Below, piece by piece: positions 4,932 to 6,276 of a stretch of 6,276 nt of DNA; position 1 is the stretch's first letter; each line of letters begins with the position of its first letter. The notes under the pieces were generated by a model. It saw only the letters and a program-made list of their open reading frames with translations. It made no database searches and was not told the DNA's origin. The translations under genes were made by a program, and so were the position numbers. The stretch comes from an uncultured Bacilli bacterium (GTDB lineage Bacteria; Bacillota_I; Bacilli_A; RF39; UBA660), in contig CANQRJ010000082.1 in assembly GCA_947626215.1 (NCBI GenBank), positions 1 through 6,276 on the forward strand, in the 5' to 3' direction.

Positions 4932-6101
4932 TTAATTTAAATTTTTTTTCAAAAAATTTTCTTTCATTTCTTCCATTTTATTTTTTCCTTTTTTCAAATA
5001 TTTTTCTTTTAAAATTTTAGCTTTTTTTCCTTCATATTCTTTTAAAGTTTTTAGATAAGTTGTGACTAAAATTTTTAACATATGAGTTATTGTTTTTCTT
5101 TCTTCTGAAGATATTTTTGTATATTTTTTTAATATTTTAGGTATACTTTCTACCCAAGTATTTGATATTTCACCAAAAGTACTTAAATCCGTTGAATAAA
5201 ATAATTCAAATATTGTATCAATAAATACTTTTCTTTGTTCTGCAGATGTTTCTTCTAACCAATTAGTTAATGTTTTATCCATATTCACACTAAAATCAGT
5301 TGCTTGTTTTATTTTAGAAAAAGAAGGTCCTATGACTTGCCAAGAATAAATATCGTGTTCCATTATCTTTTTTCCATTACTTAAAACGACAGTCACTTTT
5401 TCTTTATGATCTAATATTTGACCTATTATAGAATCTTGTGGGATAAAAGTTTCTATTTTTTTTAAAATGCTTAAAGTTTCATATTGATCTGTTATTTTTT
5501 TGGTAAATCCAGGTCCATCAAAATTATAAATTTTTAAAATCTTTTTTTGAATCATTTTAGAAGAAGTTAATCCAGAATATAAGGAAACATTTCCTCCTTT
5601 TGAGTGTCCTCCTAAGTAAAATTTTGCAGTTTCATATTTTTCGCTCATTTTCTTTAGATATTCTCTTCCAGTTATTTGACAAGGCACATGATCCATAAAA
5701 GACATATATAAATCCTCTTTCCAACCATTAATAGAATTATCCGTACCAATAAAGGAAAGAAAAATTTCTTTTGCATTTAAATGAATTGATATCGCTCCAA
5801 ACTGTTTTACAGAGTTTTTATCTGTTATTTTTTCAAAATCTGTTACATAAAGATTTTTAAAACGTTCGCAGTCACCTAAAAAACATATGAGTTTTTCATC
5901 TAATGGATTTAAAAAAGATGATGAAGATAATTTTGACATTTTTAATGAAATGGACCCGATCGTTTCTTTTTCTTCTAATTTTATTTTATGAAAAGGTAAA
6001 TAAGAAAATCTAGATAAAATAAGAGCATCTACTTCATTCATTTTATATTCTTTAGAAATTTTTATATCTCCTCGCCAATTTAAATAATCTAAAAGATTCA
6101 T
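4932..6101 (-). CDS. DUF2974 / Mbeg1-like alpha/beta hydrolase
   Basis: This 389-residue cytosolic protein has no signal peptide or membrane helix. The N-terminal block (1-36) with 'NEVDALILSRFSYLPF', the lipase-like 'SFIGTDNSINGWKED' (116-130) and the nucleophile elbow 'GGHSKGG' (164-170, Ser167) are characteristic of the DUF2974 (Mbeg1-like) branch of the alpha/beta hydrolase fold. Asp223 in 'PQDSIIG' and His249 in 'MEHDIYSW' are well placed to complete the triad, and 'NFDGPGF' (193-199) is another family block. Length fits the family. The last 40 residues are lysine-rich and probably helical. The substrate is unknown; the fold suggests an esterase or lipase-like reaction. The ATG at 6101 follows GGAAGTGG with a 4-base gap to the last G. 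It may be transcribed from its own promoter at 6120-6148 or together with the right-edge gene, whose stop is 56 bp upstream. No terminator follows its stop before the remnant at 4763-4931. Confidence 0.85.
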   Translation of the reverse strand: MNLLDYLNWRGDIKISKEYKMNEVDALILSRFSYLPFHKIKLEEKETIGSISLKMSKLSSSSFLNPLDEKLICFLGDCERFKNLYVTDFEKITDKNSVKQFGAISIHLNAKEIFLSFIGTDNSINGWKEDLYMSFMDHVPCQITGREYLKKMSEKYETAKFYLGGHSKGGNVSLYSGLTSSKMIQKKILKIYNFDGPGFTKKITDQYETLSILKKIETFIPQDSIIGQILDHKEKVTVVLSNGKKIMEHDIYSWQVIGPSFSKIKQATDFSVNMDKTLTNWLEETSAEQRKVFIDTIFELFYSTDLSTFGEISNTWVESIPKILKKYTKISSEERKTITHMLKILVTTYLKTLKEYEGKKAKILKEKYLKKGKNKMEEMKENFLKKNLN

Positions 6102-6119
6102 AAAACCACTTCCAATAAA

Positions 6120-6148
6120 AGTATAAATGAAAGAGAAAAAAAACTCAA
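6120..6148 (-). promoter_or_regulatory. possible promoter of the DUF2974 hydrolase gene
   Basis: On the minus strand TTGAGT (6148-6143, four of six consensus) and TATACT (6125-6120, five of six) are separated by 17 bp made mainly of T. The start would be near 6113, leaving a leader of only about a dozen bases that begins at the ribosome site GGAAGTGG. Fit to consensus is fair, but T-rich spacers occur often by chance in such sequence. Confidence 0.4.
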
Positions 6149-6157
6149 GATTTTTGA

Positions 6158-6276
6158 TTAAAGCATTAAAACAATGCGAAAACTAACGTAGTCAGCAGCA
6201 TGACCATACCCGTGACCGAAAACGCCTACACCCGTTTCACTACCGTAGCCATGATACCCACTTCGTACGAACCAGG
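6158..6276 (-). CDS. C-terminal end of a C-type-lectin-like or phage-type protein (partial, enters from right edge)
   Basis: The last 38 codons of a gene end with TAA at 6160-6158. The visible protein starts WFVRSG and continues with GSETG, GVF and a closing SFRIVLML. This plan (an aromatic-x-R-(G/S)-G block, G-S-x-x-G, G-(V/I)-F, then S-F-R-(I/V)-V-L near the C-terminus) is the usual ending of phage and bacterial proteins with a formylglycine-generating-enzyme/C-type-lectin-like fold, including targets of diversity-generating retroelements. Between the conserved blocks lie runs of Tyr, His, Gly, Ala, Asp and Val, almost all from NNC or NNT codons. The sequence is about half G+C by hand count and only 17 of 99 bases (6274-6176) are A on the coding strand, unlike the rest of the window. 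The rest of the gene is outside the window, so function cannot be assigned. Confidence 0.65.
   Translation of the reverse strand, partial: WFVRSGYHGYGSETGVGVFGHGYGHAADYVSFRIVLML

Noticed and set aside
6131..6157. A-run and T-run between the right-edge gene and the hydrolase gene as an intrinsic terminator
   Set aside because: Five A can pair with five T around a short loop, but the next positions mismatch and the stem has no G-C pair, so it is too weak to call.

Overview
The window is very AT-rich and every gene reads on the minus strand, so transcription runs right to left. The lysine, asparagine and isoleucine codon bias, the Shine-Dalgarno-type ribosome sites and the protein types (SipW-like signal regions, a DUF2974 hydrolase, an OapA-like membrane protein) suggest an uncultured host-associated member of the Bacillota, probably a gut Bacilli lineage of the RF39 kind. 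That placement is inference from protein style, not a database match.

Layout in transcription order. (1) 6276-6158: the last 38 codons of a gene entering from the right edge. Its end is about half G+C and poor in adenine, and looks like the variable end of a C-type-lectin-like or phage-type protein. (2) 6101-4932: a DUF2974/Mbeg1-like alpha/beta hydrolase with an intact GHSKG nucleophile elbow. (3) 4931-4763: a short frameshifted remnant carrying the same kind of C-terminal domain as the right-edge gene. (4) 4723-4202: a consensus promoter with an extended -10, a non-coding stretch of about 485 nt full of hairpins, and an intrinsic terminator. (5) 4178-3666: a small multi-pass membrane protein with a DxxxD motif. 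Items 4 and 5 together are best explained as OLE RNA with its partner gene oapA. (6) 3578-2235 and (7) 2147-156: two secreted or membrane-anchored surface proteins with SipW-like N-termini, the second with tandem Ig-like modules. (8) 55-1: the start of a gene leaving the left edge, probably serine hydroxymethyltransferase.

The most striking structure is a cassette found twice, in front of each surface protein gene: TTGAC-type -35, CC, a poly-G run (8 or 10 G), TT plus six bases, a -10, then a long hairpin starting on the -10 and ending just before the ATG. The G-run alone sets the -35/-10 spacing (18 bp at one gene, 20 bp at the other). Slippage in the run should therefore switch each promoter, which predicts independent phase variation of two surface proteins. 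The hairpin would terminate read-through from the gene upstream and bury the ribosome site, whereas RNA starting at the cassette's own promoter begins inside the hairpin and escapes. Each surface gene would then depend only on its switchable promoter.
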